DNA from: JBKDZP01 sp047971315
GTDB lineage: Bacteria > Bacillota_I > Bacilli_A > RF39 > UBA660
NCBI GenBank assembly: GCA_047971315.1
Contig: JBKDZP010000002.1
Span: 41,098 to 105,097, forward strand
Direction: 5' to 3'
DNA: 64,000 bases
How positions within the stretch are numbered: position 1 is the stretch's first letter; each line of letters opens with the position of its first letter. Shown in pieces: positions 1 through 10,161 of this stretch. The notes beneath the pieces were generated by a model. That model saw only the letters and a list, made by a program, of their open reading frames with translations, had not been told where the DNA came from and did no database searches. Made by a program: the position numbers and the translations under genes.

Positions 1-14
1 ATACATATTTATCA

Positions 15-623
15 TTGTATCCAATGTTAAGAAAAATTGAAGACATGTTATATGTGTGTGTTGTATTAACAAATGAAAATGATAATGTATGGAGTATTAC
101 AAGCAATATAATTCCTGAATATTGGATGTTGATAGACATTAATACATTCGAAGTTGTAGAATTTAATAAAACAGGAGAGAAAAAATTTGCAATTGAAATA
201 ATAAAAGAAAAAAATATAGAAAATAAACAAAAAGAAATTTCTAAATATACAGTTGAAAAAACATTACAATACAAAGAATATTTGATGCAAGATGTAATAA
301 ATCAACAACTTCCTATACAAAAAAATTTATCTTTAATTATTGGTGATAAAATTGAAATTAATGGTGAAACAATAACTGTTAACAATTATTTAATATCTAT
401 GCTTGAAAATGATATCAATCAAAAAGTAAATGAATTAGTTGATTTACTGGCACATTCAAAATACGGATCAATAACATTTTACTATGATTGTATAATTCAA
501 GAAGTGATTAATGAATATATAGATAACAAAATTATTAATTTAAATAAAATGGAATTATGTGTAGAAATTATGGATAATTATTATGATGGTGTAATTGGAA
601 TTAAAAATATATTTAATATATAA
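15..623 (+). CDS. hypothetical protein, possibly 5'-truncated by the window edge
   Basis: I do not recognise this 202-residue protein. The first possible start in the frame is a TTG at 15 without a visible ribosome binding site. The frame stays open to the left edge of the window, so the real start may lie outside. The product is soluble-looking, rich in Asn, Ile and Lys, with mixed beta-rich then helical character and no signal peptide or membrane segment. Its stop is followed at once by a rho-independent terminator (632-657), so it ends its own transcription unit. Base composition matches the chromosome. Confidence 0.6.
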   Translation: MYPMLRKIEDMLYVCVVLTNENDNVWSITSNIIPEYWMLIDINTFEVVEFNKTGEKKFAIEIIKEKNIENKQKEISKYTVEKTLQYKEYLMQDVINQQLPIQKNLSLIIGDKIEINGETITVNNYLISMLENDINQKVNELVDLLAHSKYGSITFYYDCIIQEVINEYIDNKIINLNKMELCVEIMDNYYDGVIGIKNIFNI

Positions 624-631
624 ATATTAAA

Positions 632-657
632 TAACTAAGAATAGTTAGTTTTTTTTT
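632..657 (+). terminator. rho-independent terminator after the first gene; left flank of the decayed cassette
   Basis: The stem AACTA/TAGTT is followed by a long T run. The 22 bases 632-653 recur with two mismatches at 2910-2931, on the far side of the decayed prepilin-like gene. The two terminators therefore bracket that cassette as imperfect direct repeats. Confidence 0.75.
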
Positions 658-754
658 ATTCAATGGAAGAGGTATTATATTTAAAAAAATTATTGTAAAA
701 AAAATAAAAAATGATACTATTACTAATAGATAATATAAAAAAAACGAGCATGTT

Positions 755-2721
755 ATGAAAAATATAAGACGTAAACAACGGGGATTTACATTAATCGAGT
801 TACTTGCAGTAATAGTAATTATAGCAGTAATAGCTTTAATTTCAACACCAATGATTTTAGGAGTAATTGAAAAATCAAAAAAAGGAGCAATAAAGGATTC
901 TGCATATGGAATTTCTAAAGCAGCCGATTTATACTATGCTTCTAATGTAGAAAATGGAGTATCAATTGAAACAACTCTTGATGTAACAGATGGGACACTA
1001 AATTATAAAGGTAAAATAGACACCAGTATTGTGATGTTTAATGATTCTGGAAAAAGTAAAATTATAATTTCAATTGATTAATACTGTGCATATAAAGATT
1101 ATGATGAAAATGTTTCAATAGGGCTTATTGATGGAAGTTACTGCAATATTAATGAAACATTAATTAGTTTATCAAACTTTGAAATAGGTGAATCTGATTT
1201 AAGTTTATTAGTAAAATCAACTACTGATGTACCAACTAATGCGTGAATTGAAAATGAAATTAGAGTAATTAGCTCAATAGCTGTGTCAGGTTATGTAATT
1301 TCAGATATACAACCAACAAATAATACAAAAGGACAAGAATGGATGAAAATAGATTTGACTAGTAGTACACGGATTATGATGGAAACAACATCTATTCCAA
1401 TTGGTACAACATATCAAAATGATGGAAGTAATTGGAATAGAGTAGATACATATATTTATAGTTCAAGATGGATTAAATTTAGTAATTCAACATATAGTGA
1501 ATCTATATTGAATGGATCAGCTCCAATTATAGGAACAAATATGATTCCTGTTACAATAGCAGATAATGGGGATGTAACATATGCGAATATAAAAACTGAG
1601 TGGTACAATTATAGTAAAAAATATGGGCAAATGCAGTAATATTAATAGATAATCTAAGTACTGCATATAAAACAGGTGATAAAATAATAAAAGATGATAT
1701 TTAATCATACTTTGTATGGGTACCAAGATATAAATATAAAATATTTAATAAAGGAAATTATACAAGTGTGATTTCAGGTGTGCCAACTGAAAGCTATGCA
1801 CAAATAATTGATATAATATTTGAAAATAAAGATACAGCAGTATCAAATGGATCATTAGTAGGAGAATATTTAACACATCCTGCATTCACTACTTTAAATA
1901 CTAATGGTATATGGGTAGGAAAATATGAAATAGGATATAGTGGAGCTACAAGTACAGCTACAGCTCAAGTTACAAGCTCAGATTCTTCCAAGATAATAGT
2001 AAAACCGAATGTGTATAGTTGGAGAAGTAATACTGTAAATAATATATTTTTAGCAGCATATAATTATGATACAACTAATAATTCTCAAATGATGGAAAAT
2101 ACTGAATGGGGAGCAGTCGCATACCTTTCACACTCAGTATATGGAATTAAAAAGGAAATCAATATTAATAATAATTCCAGTTATAAAACAGGATATAGTG
2201 CGCTTACTACAACTAATCAAACAATATTTCCAGGAACAAATGGAGATAGCTCAGCGTTTAATCAACTTTATAATACAGAAACAGGATATTTAGCAAGCAC
2301 TACTGGAAATATTACAGGAATATATGATATGTCAAGAGGAGCAGTTGAATATATGGCATCATATGTAAGTGGAAAGTTAGGAAGCAGTGGATTTAATACT
2401 ACAACTATTGCTTAGTATGATTCTAAATATTTTGATGTGTATAGTGTGAGTTCAACCTCTACAACTTGGAACAACAGAATTCTAGGAGATGCAACAGGAG
2501 AAATTGGACCAATAAGTAAATATGCGGATGCGGATGGGTCGACAAGAGCTCATGATAGTTGGTATGGTGCTTTAACTGATTTTGTGGATTCTTCGTACCC
2601 ATGGTTCATTCGAAGTAGTAATTATAATTTTGGTGCTCTTGCTGGTACATTTAGATTGAAAAAGAGCACAGGAGGTAGCAGTACTAATTCTAGTAGCCGC
2701 ATTGTGCTTGCTAATTACTAA
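755..2721 (+). pseudogene. decayed prepilin-like gene with a C-terminal FGE/C-type-lectin-like variable domain
   Basis: The N-terminus (from ATG 755) carries a type IV prepilin/type II pseudopilin methylation motif, GFTLIELLAV, with the usual hydrophobic helix. The rest is a paralogue of the intact protein at 10383-12032: matching blocks include the WVPRYKYK segment, TEWGA, YDMS-G and the tail GDATGE...PWF.R...AG.F...SR.VLA. At least five lesions break it: TAA at 1079, TGA at about 1243, a one-base slip in the A-run near 1622 (extra A), TAA near 1711 and TAG near 2413. All reading frames resume homology after each lesion. It contains about 130 codons (roughly 1080-1500) between the pilin part and the lectin part that the intact paralogue lacks. 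The last part, 2437-2721, remains open and differs strongly from the paralogue at the same positions, as expected for a former variable region. The lesions are inferred from the comparison with the paralogue. Confidence 0.8.
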
Positions 2722-2738
2722 AACTATAGTTAGAAACT

Positions 2739-2806
2739 TATAAAATATATTTTTTCATCTACTTTATATTATAAAATACCAAGTAGATGAAAAAATATAT
2801 TTTATA
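2739..2806. repeat. 26-bp perfect inverted repeat (large hairpin) after the decayed variable tail
   Basis: The left arm 2739-2764 is the exact reverse complement of 2781-2806, with a 16-base loop. Outside it, a further short match (TATAGTTA near 2725 and TAACTATA near 2815) extends the foot of the stem imperfectly. The arms include CATCTACTT and are not pure A/T. There is no clean T tract after the right arm. It could be a strong bidirectional terminator or a cruciform of the kind found just downstream of DGR variable regions. Confidence 0.85.
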
Positions 2807-2906
2807 TACTTGAATTAACTATAATAATAATTTTAATGACGATTTAAAAAATATTAATATTATTTGAGTTATAGTACTTTGAACTTTAATTTATAATTTA
2901 TTTATT

Positions 2907-2932
2907 AACTAACTAGAAATAGTTAGTTTTTA
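2907..2932 (+). terminator. rho-independent terminator; right flank of the decayed cassette
   Basis: The perfect stem AACTAACT/AGTTAGTT closes a six-base loop and is followed by T5. It is an imperfect copy of the terminator at 632-657 (20 of 22 bases identical between 632-653 and 2910-2931). Confidence 0.7.
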
Positions 2933-2961
2933 TTGACTTTCATAAAATATAAATGTATTAT
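2933..2961 (+). promoter_or_regulatory. sigma-A-type promoter for the RNB-like nuclease gene
   Basis: TTGACT at 2933-2938 and TATTAT at 2956-2961 are separated by 17 bases, about 38 bases before the start codon at 3000. Confidence 0.65.
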
Positions 2962-2999
2962 AAAGTGTATTAAGTATTATAAGTGACTGGGGGATATTT

Positions 3000-4907
3000 A
3001 TGCAAAAAAGTAGTATTACCAAAATAGAAAATGTACTTAAGTGTAAACAAGAAATTGGGTTACAAGAATTATGCAAATTATTAGAGCATTCAGAAAAAGA
3101 AACTAGAAAATTACTACTTAATTATTTAAATCAAATAATTTGTAAAATAAAAAATAAAGAAGAAATAGAAAAATATATGTATTTATTTAAAATATTTAAT
3201 TATTTAGAAAATATAGAAAATGTAACTGAAAATGATAATATAATAATATCGTTAGAAAATATTTCTATTGTATGTCTTAAAAGATTAAAAGAAAATAAAA
3301 AAAATAATAAAGTAAATAATAACAATAAAAATATATTTTCTTTGATACTAGATAAAACAGATACTACCGTAATAAAATTAAAACAAAAAGAATTACCAAG
3401 ATACATCGAAAAATCTAAAACTGTACTTGAGATTCTAAATAATTTAATATATAACTACAAAAATTATAATAAAATAGAAGCAATTATAAATACATTTTTA
3501 AATGATATAAAATTATCTCAAGAAGAAATTAATATATTTTTTGAAGAATTAATAGATAAATATACGAAAGCAATAATAGATAATAATCAAATTTTAGATA
3601 TAATACATTATCAAAAAATAATAAAATTATGTATATTTGACTTGAAATTAAATATAGATTTAAATTTAGAAAAAAAACTAATTTCAAAATTAGAAGAAAC
3701 AAGATATTTAGTTGAAAGTAAAAATTTTAATAAAAAAAATAAAAAAAGATTTGCTCAATATTTAGATGAAACGATAAAAAATTTAGAAAAAAAAGATGTT
3801 ACTAATGATATAAATCAATTAAAATACAAATATAATATATTACCTAATAATAAACATAATATGTTAAATGAACCAAATGATACACAAATGAATAAAAGCA
3901 CAAAAATAACAGATTGTAAAAATAAATATACCTTCACGATTGATGAATTTAATACTTGGGCTTTCGATGATGCCTGTTCATTAGAAAAATTGGAAAATGG
4001 AAATTATTTACTTGGAATTTATGTTGCTGATGTAACAACAGAAGTTCCAAGAAATAGTAATATAGATATTTTGGCAAGAAAAATGGTACAAACAACTAAT
4101 TTTAATCGTTCAGTAGTTACAATGTTACCAACTGATTTAATAAACAAATTAACATTAAAAAAAAATGAAGATAGAATGGCAATTGGTTCATTTTTTGAAC
4201 TAGATAATAATTTAAATTGTATAAATTATTATGTTGAAAGATGTATCATAAATGTTGATAATAATTATAGTTATGATACTGTAGATTGCATGTTAACTGA
4301 TTCTAAACAGACATTAGAAATTAATACTTTAAAGAATATTGTAAAAATAGCAAAAAAATTTCAAAATAGTTCTAATTTGAATACTCAATATCGTTTATCA
4401 AAAAAATTAATGGGCGAAATAATATGTTGTGAAGCAGCAAATTCTAAATTTGCTCACACTATGATTTCTGATTTAATGGTGCAATATAATTTTTTTATAG
4501 CAAACTATTTTAGTAAACAACTAAAAGTACCTTTTATTTACCGAGTTAATATATATAATAATGAAAATATTTTACCATTTTTAAAAGAATGTAAATCTGC
4601 TAGAGAAGTTGAAAAATATTTAAGTAACTCTGTTGATTCTTCAATATATTCAGTTGAAAATCTTGGTCATAAGGGTTTATGTTTACCATCTTACTGTCAT
4701 GCAACAAATCCACTTCGAAATTACAGTTCACTAGAAAATGAAAGATTAATAATTGAACATATGATTGATAATGATTTTAGTGCAGATTTAAAAAATAGAT
4801 ATGAAAAATATAAAAATCTATGTGAATATATGAATAATAGAATTGAATTAAATAAAGAATATATTGAAGATTCAAAAAAATATATGAAAAATAAAAGCTG
4901 TAATTGA
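3000..4907 (+). CDS. divergent RNB-domain (RNase II/R family) exonuclease
   Basis: This 635-residue protein has an alpha-helical, Asn/Lys-rich N-terminal half (about 1-310) of unknown fold and an RNB-like catalytic half. The start of the RNB domain is visible at 313-325 (TIDEFNTWAFDDA), followed by NGNYLLGIYVADV, MLPTDLINKLTLKKNEDR, and a C-terminal motif near 565-580 (HATNPLRNY) matching the family's HFTSPIRRY. In RNase II the four active-site Asp are D201, D207, D209 and D210. Here D315, D323 and D324 remain, but the second is Ala321. No cold-shock or S1 domain is evident, unlike RNase R. The family role is 3'-5' RNA degradation; activity here is uncertain. It has its own promoter and terminator. 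The start ATG follows a GGGGG ribosome binding site. The stop is TGA. Confidence 0.75.
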   Translation: MQKSSITKIENVLKCKQEIGLQELCKLLEHSEKETRKLLLNYLNQIICKIKNKEEIEKYMYLFKIFNYLENIENVTENDNIIISLENISIVCLKRLKENKKNNKVNNNNKNIFSLILDKTDTTVIKLKQKELPRYIEKSKTVLEILNNLIYNYKNYNKIEAIINTFLNDIKLSQEEINIFFEELIDKYTKAIIDNNQILDIIHYQKIIKLCIFDLKLNIDLNLEKKLISKLEETRYLVESKNFNKKNKKRFAQYLDETIKNLEKKDVTNDINQLKYKYNILPNNKHNMLNEPNDTQMNKSTKITDCKNKYTFTIDEFNTWAFDDACSLEKLENGNYLLGIYVADVTTEVPRNSNIDILARKMVQTTNFNRSVVTMLPTDLINKLTLKKNEDRMAIGSFFELDNNLNCINYYVERCIINVDNNYSYDTVDCMLTDSKQTLEINTLKNIVKIAKKFQNSSNLNTQYRLSKKLMGEIICCEAANSKFAHTMISDLMVQYNFFIANYFSKQLKVPFIYRVNIYNNENILPFLKECKSAREVEKYLSNSVDSSIYSVENLGHKGLCLPSYCHATNPLRNYSSLENERLIIEHMIDNDFSADLKNRYEKYKNLCEYMNNRIELNKEYIEDSKKYMKNKSCN

Positions 4908-4915
4908 AAGAAAGC

Positions 4916-4947
4916 ATACAACCTTATAGATTTGTATCTTTTTTTTT
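4916..4947 (+). terminator. terminator after the RNB-like gene
   Basis: The stem ATACAA/TTGTAT is followed by CTTTTTTTTT. A TATAAT hexamer immediately downstream (about 4950-4955) is the likely -10 of the mutS promoter. Confidence 0.6.
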
Positions 4948-4975
4948 GTTATAATATAAATAACGAGGTGAACAG

Positions 4976-7519
4976 ATGAAGAGAAACGAAGTTGACTTAA
5001 GTAAAGTAACCCCAATGATGAAACAATATCTCGATATAAAAGAAGAAAATGAAGATATAATATTATTTTTTAGATTAGGAGATTTCTATGAAATGTTTTT
5101 TGAAGATGCGATAAATGTATCTCATGAATTAGAATTAACATTAACAGGAAAAAATGCAGGACTTGATGATAAAATACCAATGTGCGGAATACCACATCAT
5201 GCAGCCAATATATATATAGAAAAGTTAGTAGAAAAAGGTTATAAAATTGGTATTTGTGAACAATTGGAAGACCCAAAAGATTCAAAGGGAATAGTTAAAA
5301 GAGGAATAATACAAATTATTAGTAAAGGTACCATAATAAATGATGAATCTTTAGTTGAATATGAAAATAACTTTATTGGATCAATAATTGACTTTAACCA
5401 CTGTTATTCACTTGTTTACATTGATATTTCAACAGGTGAAATATATGCAAAAATTATCGAACATAATATTTCTAAATTAATTAGTGAAATAGTAAGTATT
5501 GGGTTAAAAGAAGTAATACTAACATCAAAAATTGATGAAAATATAAATACAATTTTAAAAAATCAATTTAAAATAATTACTACAATAACAAATGAAATAA
5601 AAGAATTAATAGAATATATTTATGTTTATGAAGATGTTGAAAATATATATTATATTGAAGGGGTAAAACATTTATTAACATATATTACAAATACTCAAAA
5701 AAGAGAATTAAAACATATTCAAAAATTAGTTATCAAAGAAAATAAAAATAATTTAAAACTAGATATAAATACCAAAAGAAATTTAGAAATAACAGAAACG
5801 ATTAGACAAAAACAAAGAAATTATTCATTAATTTGGTTATTAGATAAAACTAAAACAGCAATGGGCTCTAGAATGCTTAAATCAGTATTAGAAAATCCAC
5901 TTATAGATAAAGAAGAAATAAATAGAAGATTTGACATAATTGATATTTTACTAAAAGAATTTATTCTTAAAGAAGATTTAGTTAATTATTTATATGAAGT
6001 TTATGATTTAGAAAGACTAAGTGGAAGAATTGCATTTGGAAATGCTAATGCAAAAGATTTATTACAATTAAAAAATTCATTAAAGGTATTACCTAATATA
6101 AAAGAAATATTAAACAAAATAAATTTTTATAAAAATATAGAAGATTTGACTGAATTATATAATTTATTAGAAGAAAGTATTTATGAAAATCCACCGATAT
6201 CTATAAAAGAAGGATATATAATAAAAGAAGGATATAATCAAGAATTAGATGACTTAAAGAAATTACGAAAAGGTGGGAAAGATTTCGTAGCAAGGTTCGA
6301 AGAAGAAGAAAAAGAAAGAACTGGAATTAAAAATTTAAAAATAGGATATAATCGAATATTTGGCTATTATATTGAAGTATCAAAAGGAAATATTAATTTA
6401 ATTAAAGATGAATTTGGATATGAAAGAAGACAAACATTAGCTAACTGTGAAAGATATATTAGTCCAATATTAAAAGAAAAAGAAGCATTAATATTAAGTG
6501 CAGAAGAAAAAATAGTTGAAATAGAATATAATTTATTTATCCAAATTAGAGATAAAATAAAAGAATATATTCCAAAATTACAAAAAACTGCTAAAGTAAT
6601 AAGCGAAATAGATGTTATACAGTCATTTTCAACAGTATCTGAAGAAAATAATTATGTAAGACCAACATTTAATGACGAAAATATTGTAAAAATAATTGAT
6701 AATAGACATCCAGTAGTTGAGCATGTAATCAATAAAGAATATGTTAGAAATGATATCATATTTGATGAAAATACAAATATATTATTAATAACAGGTCCAA
6801 ACATGGCAGGTAAATCTACATATATGAGACAATTTGCTATAACAGTTATAATGGCTCAAAGTGGATGTTTTGTGCCAGCAACAAAGGCTAATTTACCAAT
6901 TTTTGATGCAATATTTACTAGAATTGGGGCAAGTGATGACCTTGTAAGTGGAGAATCTACTTTTATGGTTGAGATGAAAGAAGCAAATTTTGCTATTACT
7001 AATGCAACAAAAAATAGTTTAATATTGTTTGATGAATTAGGAAGAGGTACAGCAACATTTGATGGAATGGCACTAGCTCAAGCAATAATCGAGTATATTC
7101 ACAAATCAATTAAGGCTAAAACTCTATTTTCAACTCATTATCATGAATTAACAGATTTAGAAAATACACTACCTAATCTTAAAAATATTCATGTTAGTGC
7201 AAAAGAAGAAAATTCTAATATAACTTTTCTACATAAAATAAAAAATGGAAGTATAGATAAAAGTTATGGTATTCATGTAGCATCACTTGCAGAACTACCA
7301 GATACTGTAATAAACCGAGCAGATCAAATATTAAAAATATACGAAAAAAATGAAATAAAAAGAGACAAAAATGTACAACAATCTATTTTTACAGAAAAAT
7401 TTGAAGTAGTAAAGGAATCAATAGTGGAAAATGAATTAAAAAAATTGAACTTACTTGAAATTACACCATTAGAAGCAATGAATATTTTATATAAATTACA
7501 AGAACAATCAAAAAAATAG
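4976..7519 (+). CDS. mutS: DNA mismatch repair ATPase MutS
   Basis: MutS recognises base mismatches and small loops and starts methyl-independent mismatch repair with MutL. The protein has the usual length (847 residues). The N-terminal mismatch-reading domain shows GDFYEMF near residue 36, containing the Phe-X-Glu mismatch-sensing motif. The Walker A motif GPNMAGKST lies near 607-615 and the Walker B/D-loop DELGRGT near 687, followed by the STHYHELT switch. The start ATG has an ACGAGGTG ribosome binding site. mutL is not next to it: the following gene is an unrelated small membrane protein nine bases downstream. Confidence 0.97.
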   Translation: MKRNEVDLSKVTPMMKQYLDIKEENEDIILFFRLGDFYEMFFEDAINVSHELELTLTGKNAGLDDKIPMCGIPHHAANIYIEKLVEKGYKIGICEQLEDPKDSKGIVKRGIIQIISKGTIINDESLVEYENNFIGSIIDFNHCYSLVYIDISTGEIYAKIIEHNISKLISEIVSIGLKEVILTSKIDENINTILKNQFKIITTITNEIKELIEYIYVYEDVENIYYIEGVKHLLTYITNTQKRELKHIQKLVIKENKNNLKLDINTKRNLEITETIRQKQRNYSLIWLLDKTKTAMGSRMLKSVLENPLIDKEEINRRFDIIDILLKEFILKEDLVNYLYEVYDLERLSGRIAFGNANAKDLLQLKNSLKVLPNIKEILNKINFYKNIEDLTELYNLLEESIYENPPISIKEGYIIKEGYNQELDDLKKLRKGGKDFVARFEEEEKERTGIKNLKIGYNRIFGYYIEVSKGNINLIKDEFGYERRQTLANCERYISPILKEKEALILSAEEKIVEIEYNLFIQIRDKIKEYIPKLQKTAKVISEIDVIQSFSTVSEENNYVRPTFNDENIVKIIDNRHPVVEHVINKEYVRNDIIFDENTNILLITGPNMAGKSTYMRQFAITVIMAQSGCFVPATKANLPIFDAIFTRIGASDDLVSGESTFMVEMKEANFAITNATKNSLILFDELGRGTATFDGMALAQAIIEYIHKSIKAKTLFSTHYHELTDLENTLPNLKNIHVSAKEENSNITFLHKIKNGSIDKSYGIHVASLAELPDTVINRADQILKIYEKNEIKRDKNVQQSIFTEKFEVVKESIVENELKKLNLLEITPLEAMNILYKLQEQSKK

Positions 7520-7528
7520 GAGGTAAAT

Positions 7529-7918
7529 ATGAAATTATTAAAAAAAGAAAATTGGCTGGTAAATTTAATATTAATGATATTATCAGAAGGATTTTATGCA
7601 TTTATTTTAGGTCATTATCTAAAGGTATATAAAAAAGATGCTTGGTATAGAAATAAATTTTATTGGATATTTGGAACCTTATTATTTTTCTTTCCTGTTT
7701 TGATAATGTTTTCAATTTTTAATATACAAATTATGTGTAGTATTTCAAAAAAATTAGAAGTTCCGGGCAGTGAAATATATTGTTCACCATATGTTTGGAT
7801 TTTATGTTTAATTTTACAAGTGATTGGCTGGTCATTATTTATAATAATGTTAATTTATATTTTGATATGGCCATCAGTAATGATTTATAGAGGAAATGCA
7901 GAACAATATATAGATTAA
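7529..7918 (+). CDS. small integral membrane protein, unknown function
   Basis: The protein has 129 residues with about three hydrophobic segments (roughly 12-30, 45-70 and 92-120) and a short positively charged stretch between the first two. I do not recognise a family. It starts nine bases after mutS with an AGGAGGT ribosome binding site, so it is probably co-transcribed with mutS, and it lies 37 bases before an ABC transporter pair. A role linked to that transporter is possible but not shown. Confidence 0.7.
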   Translation: MKLLKKENWLVNLILMILSEGFYAFILGHYLKVYKKDAWYRNKFYWIFGTLLFFFPVLIMFSIFNIQIMCSISKKLEVPGSEIYCSPYVWILCLILQVIGWSLFIIMLIYILIWPSVMIYRGNAEQYID

Positions 7919-7955
7919 TAAATTAAAAATAATAATAAATTAAAGGAGTGATATA

Positions 7956-8855
7956 GTGCTTAAAGTAGAAAATGTAACTAAATACTATGGTGATTTTAAA
8001 GCCGTAGATAATTTATCATTTGAAGTGAAAAAAGGTGAAATATTTGGACTTTTAGGAGTGAATGGAGCAGGAAAGACTACAACATTTAGAATGATTATGG
8101 GACTATTAGACCCAAATAATGGGAAAATTACATTAGATGGTAAAATCATTGATTATGATCAAACTGATAATATTGGATTTTTAACTGAAGAACGTAGTTT
8201 ATTAGTTAAAATGACTGTCTTAGAACAAGCTTTATTTTATGGAAATTTAAAAGGAATGTCTAATAATAAAATATTAGATAGATTAGATACTCTATTAAAT
8301 AAATTTGGAATAGTAGATTATAAAAATAAAAAAATAAAAGAATTATCAAAAGGTAATCAACAAAAGATACAATTTATAATGGCAATATTACACGAACCAA
8401 AACTGTTAATTTTAGATGAACCATTTTCTGGATTAGATCCATTTAACTCAGAATTATTCAAAAAAGAAATAGTTGAAATGGCAGAAAATGGAAGTATGAT
8501 TATTTTCTCATCACATCGTATGGAGCATGTTGAATTGTTTTGCAAAAAACTAGCAATTATTTTAAAAGGTAAAACTGTTTTAGAAGGTTATTTATCTGAC
8601 ATAAAAGAAAAATATCGTAAAAAAAATATTTTCATAAAAGGTGATGTTGATAAAAAAAAATTAGAATCAATAGATGGAGTAGTTGAGGTTATTACAAAAG
8701 CGGATGAATTTGAAGTAATTATTGAAGATGCATCAAAAGTAAGCAATGTTTTTAATAAAATAAAAGAAAAAAATAATATTACAAAATTTGTAGTAGAAGA
8801 ACCATCATTAAATGAAATATTTATAGCCAAGGTAGGTGAATCTTATGAAAAATAA
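7956..8855 (+). CDS. ABC transporter ATP-binding protein, NatA-like
   Basis: This is the ATPase of an ABC-2 type exporter, 299 residues. Walker A is GVNGAGKTT (about 34-42), the signature is LSKGNQQK, Walker B is LLILDEPFSGLDP and the switch His is in SSHRM. The C-terminal 70 residues form the small DUF4162-type domain common in NatA-like ATPases. The start is GTG 7956, behind AAAGGAGTGATATA. It overlaps the permease gene by 11 bases, indicating translational coupling. The substrate cannot be told from sequence; the NatAB family includes sodium and antibiotic/peptide exporters. Confidence 0.9.
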   Translation: MLKVENVTKYYGDFKAVDNLSFEVKKGEIFGLLGVNGAGKTTTFRMIMGLLDPNNGKITLDGKIIDYDQTDNIGFLTEERSLLVKMTVLEQALFYGNLKGMSNNKILDRLDTLLNKFGIVDYKNKKIKELSKGNQQKIQFIMAILHEPKLLILDEPFSGLDPFNSELFKKEIVEMAENGSMIIFSSHRMEHVELFCKKLAIILKGKTVLEGYLSDIKEKYRKKNIFIKGDVDKKKLESIDGVVEVITKADEFEVIIEDASKVSNVFNKIKEKNNITKFVVEEPSLNEIFIAKVGESYEK

Positions 8856-10161
8856 ATTAATGTATTTAACAAGTTTTAGTTTAAAAAGAAAAATAAAAAC
8901 AAAATGGTTTTTAATAGCTAATATTTTATTTGCTTTTATAATTATTGGAGTTTCAAATATTGATAATATTATTAATTTTTTTGGAGGAGATTTTAATCAA
9001 AAAGTTCAAGTATATGTACTAGATAATACTAATTATACATTTGATACTCTAAAACCACAAATTGATGGAATTAGTTTAAATACTGATGGATCAGAAGGTA
9101 TTTATGAGGCAGTAATATATGATGGAACAATAGAAGAAGCTAAATTATTATTAGAAGAAGAAGTAAATAATTTAGTATTAATAATTGATGAAGACAAAGA
9201 AACTGTTTTAAAAGTAACATTAATTTCAGAAGGATATTTAGATACAATTGATTATCAATTGTTTAATACAGCTATTAATAATACTAAAGTTGCAATAGCT
9301 ATGTCACAATCTAATATTGATACTGATGAATTAACTAAAATATATTCAGCAGTTAATATCGAAAGAATATATTTAGATGAAACTAAAACAACAGATGACG
9401 AAAATATGGAAATGATTATATCATCAGTGTTTCCAATTATTATACTACCATTTTTCATGTTGATAATGTTCTTAGTTCAAATGATTGGTGCTGAGGTTAA
9501 TGATGAAAAAACTACAAGAGGAATGGAAATGATTATATCAAGTGTTTCTCCAAAAACTCATTTTTTCTCTAAAATAATTGCTGGAAATGTGTTTATTTTA
9601 TTACAAGGATTTTTATTGTTATTGTATGGTGGAATTGGATTATTTGTTAGAAATATCATTGGAAGTAGTGGAATAACTGATTTACTTGGTAGTTCAGCAA
9701 GTGGTATATTTGATGGATTATTAAATTCTGGATTATTTGATAAAATGATTTTAATTATTCCAGTTACTTTATTACTTATGATACTAACATTTCTAGCATA
9801 CTCTCTTTTAACTGGAGTACTTGCTTCGATGACAACTAATGCTGAAGATTTTTCTCAATTACAAACACCTATAATATTAGTTTCATTAGTTGGATATTAT
9901 TTATCATTAATGGCAGGTATGTTTGATGGGGCTTTATTTATAAGAGTTTTATCTTATGTACCATTTATTTCTGCTATATTATCTCCATCATTACTTGTTT
10001 TAGAACAAATTGGAATATTTGATGTAATTATTTCAATTATATTAATAATTATAACTAATGTATTATTAATTAAGTATGGACTTAAAATATATAAAGTTGG
10101 TATTTTAAACTATTCTTCTAAAAATTTATGGAAAAAAATGTTTAAAGCAATGAAGGACTAA
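8845..10161 (+). CDS. ABC-2 type permease, NatB-like
   Basis: This is the membrane partner of the preceding ATPase, 438 residues. There is one N-terminal transmembrane helix, a large extracellular loop (about residues 40-190), then five or six C-terminal helices with the conserved NDEKTTRGMEMIISS region typical of ABC-2/NatB permeases. I start at ATG 8845 rather than the in-frame GTG 8836 because AAGGTAGGTG lies at the right distance before the ATG. The gene ends in a terminator that overlaps its stop. Its last codons and terminator are repeated at 12087-12126 (see the repeat entries). Confidence 0.88.
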   Translation: MKNKLMYLTSFSLKRKIKTKWFLIANILFAFIIIGVSNIDNIINFFGGDFNQKVQVYVLDNTNYTFDTLKPQIDGISLNTDGSEGIYEAVIYDGTIEEAKLLLEEEVNNLVLIIDEDKETVLKVTLISEGYLDTIDYQLFNTAINNTKVAIAMSQSNIDTDELTKIYSAVNIERIYLDETKTTDDENMEMIISSVFPIIILPFFMLIMFLVQMIGAEVNDEKTTRGMEMIISSVSPKTHFFSKIIAGNVFILLQGFLLLLYGGIGLFVRNIIGSSGITDLLGSSASGIFDGLLNSGLFDKMILIIPVTLLLMILTFLAYSLLTGVLASMTTNAEDFSQLQTPIILVSLVGYYLSLMAGMFDGALFIRVLSYVPFISAILSPSLLVLEQIGIFDVIISIILIIITNVLLIKYGLKIYKVGILNYSSKNLWKKMFKAMKD

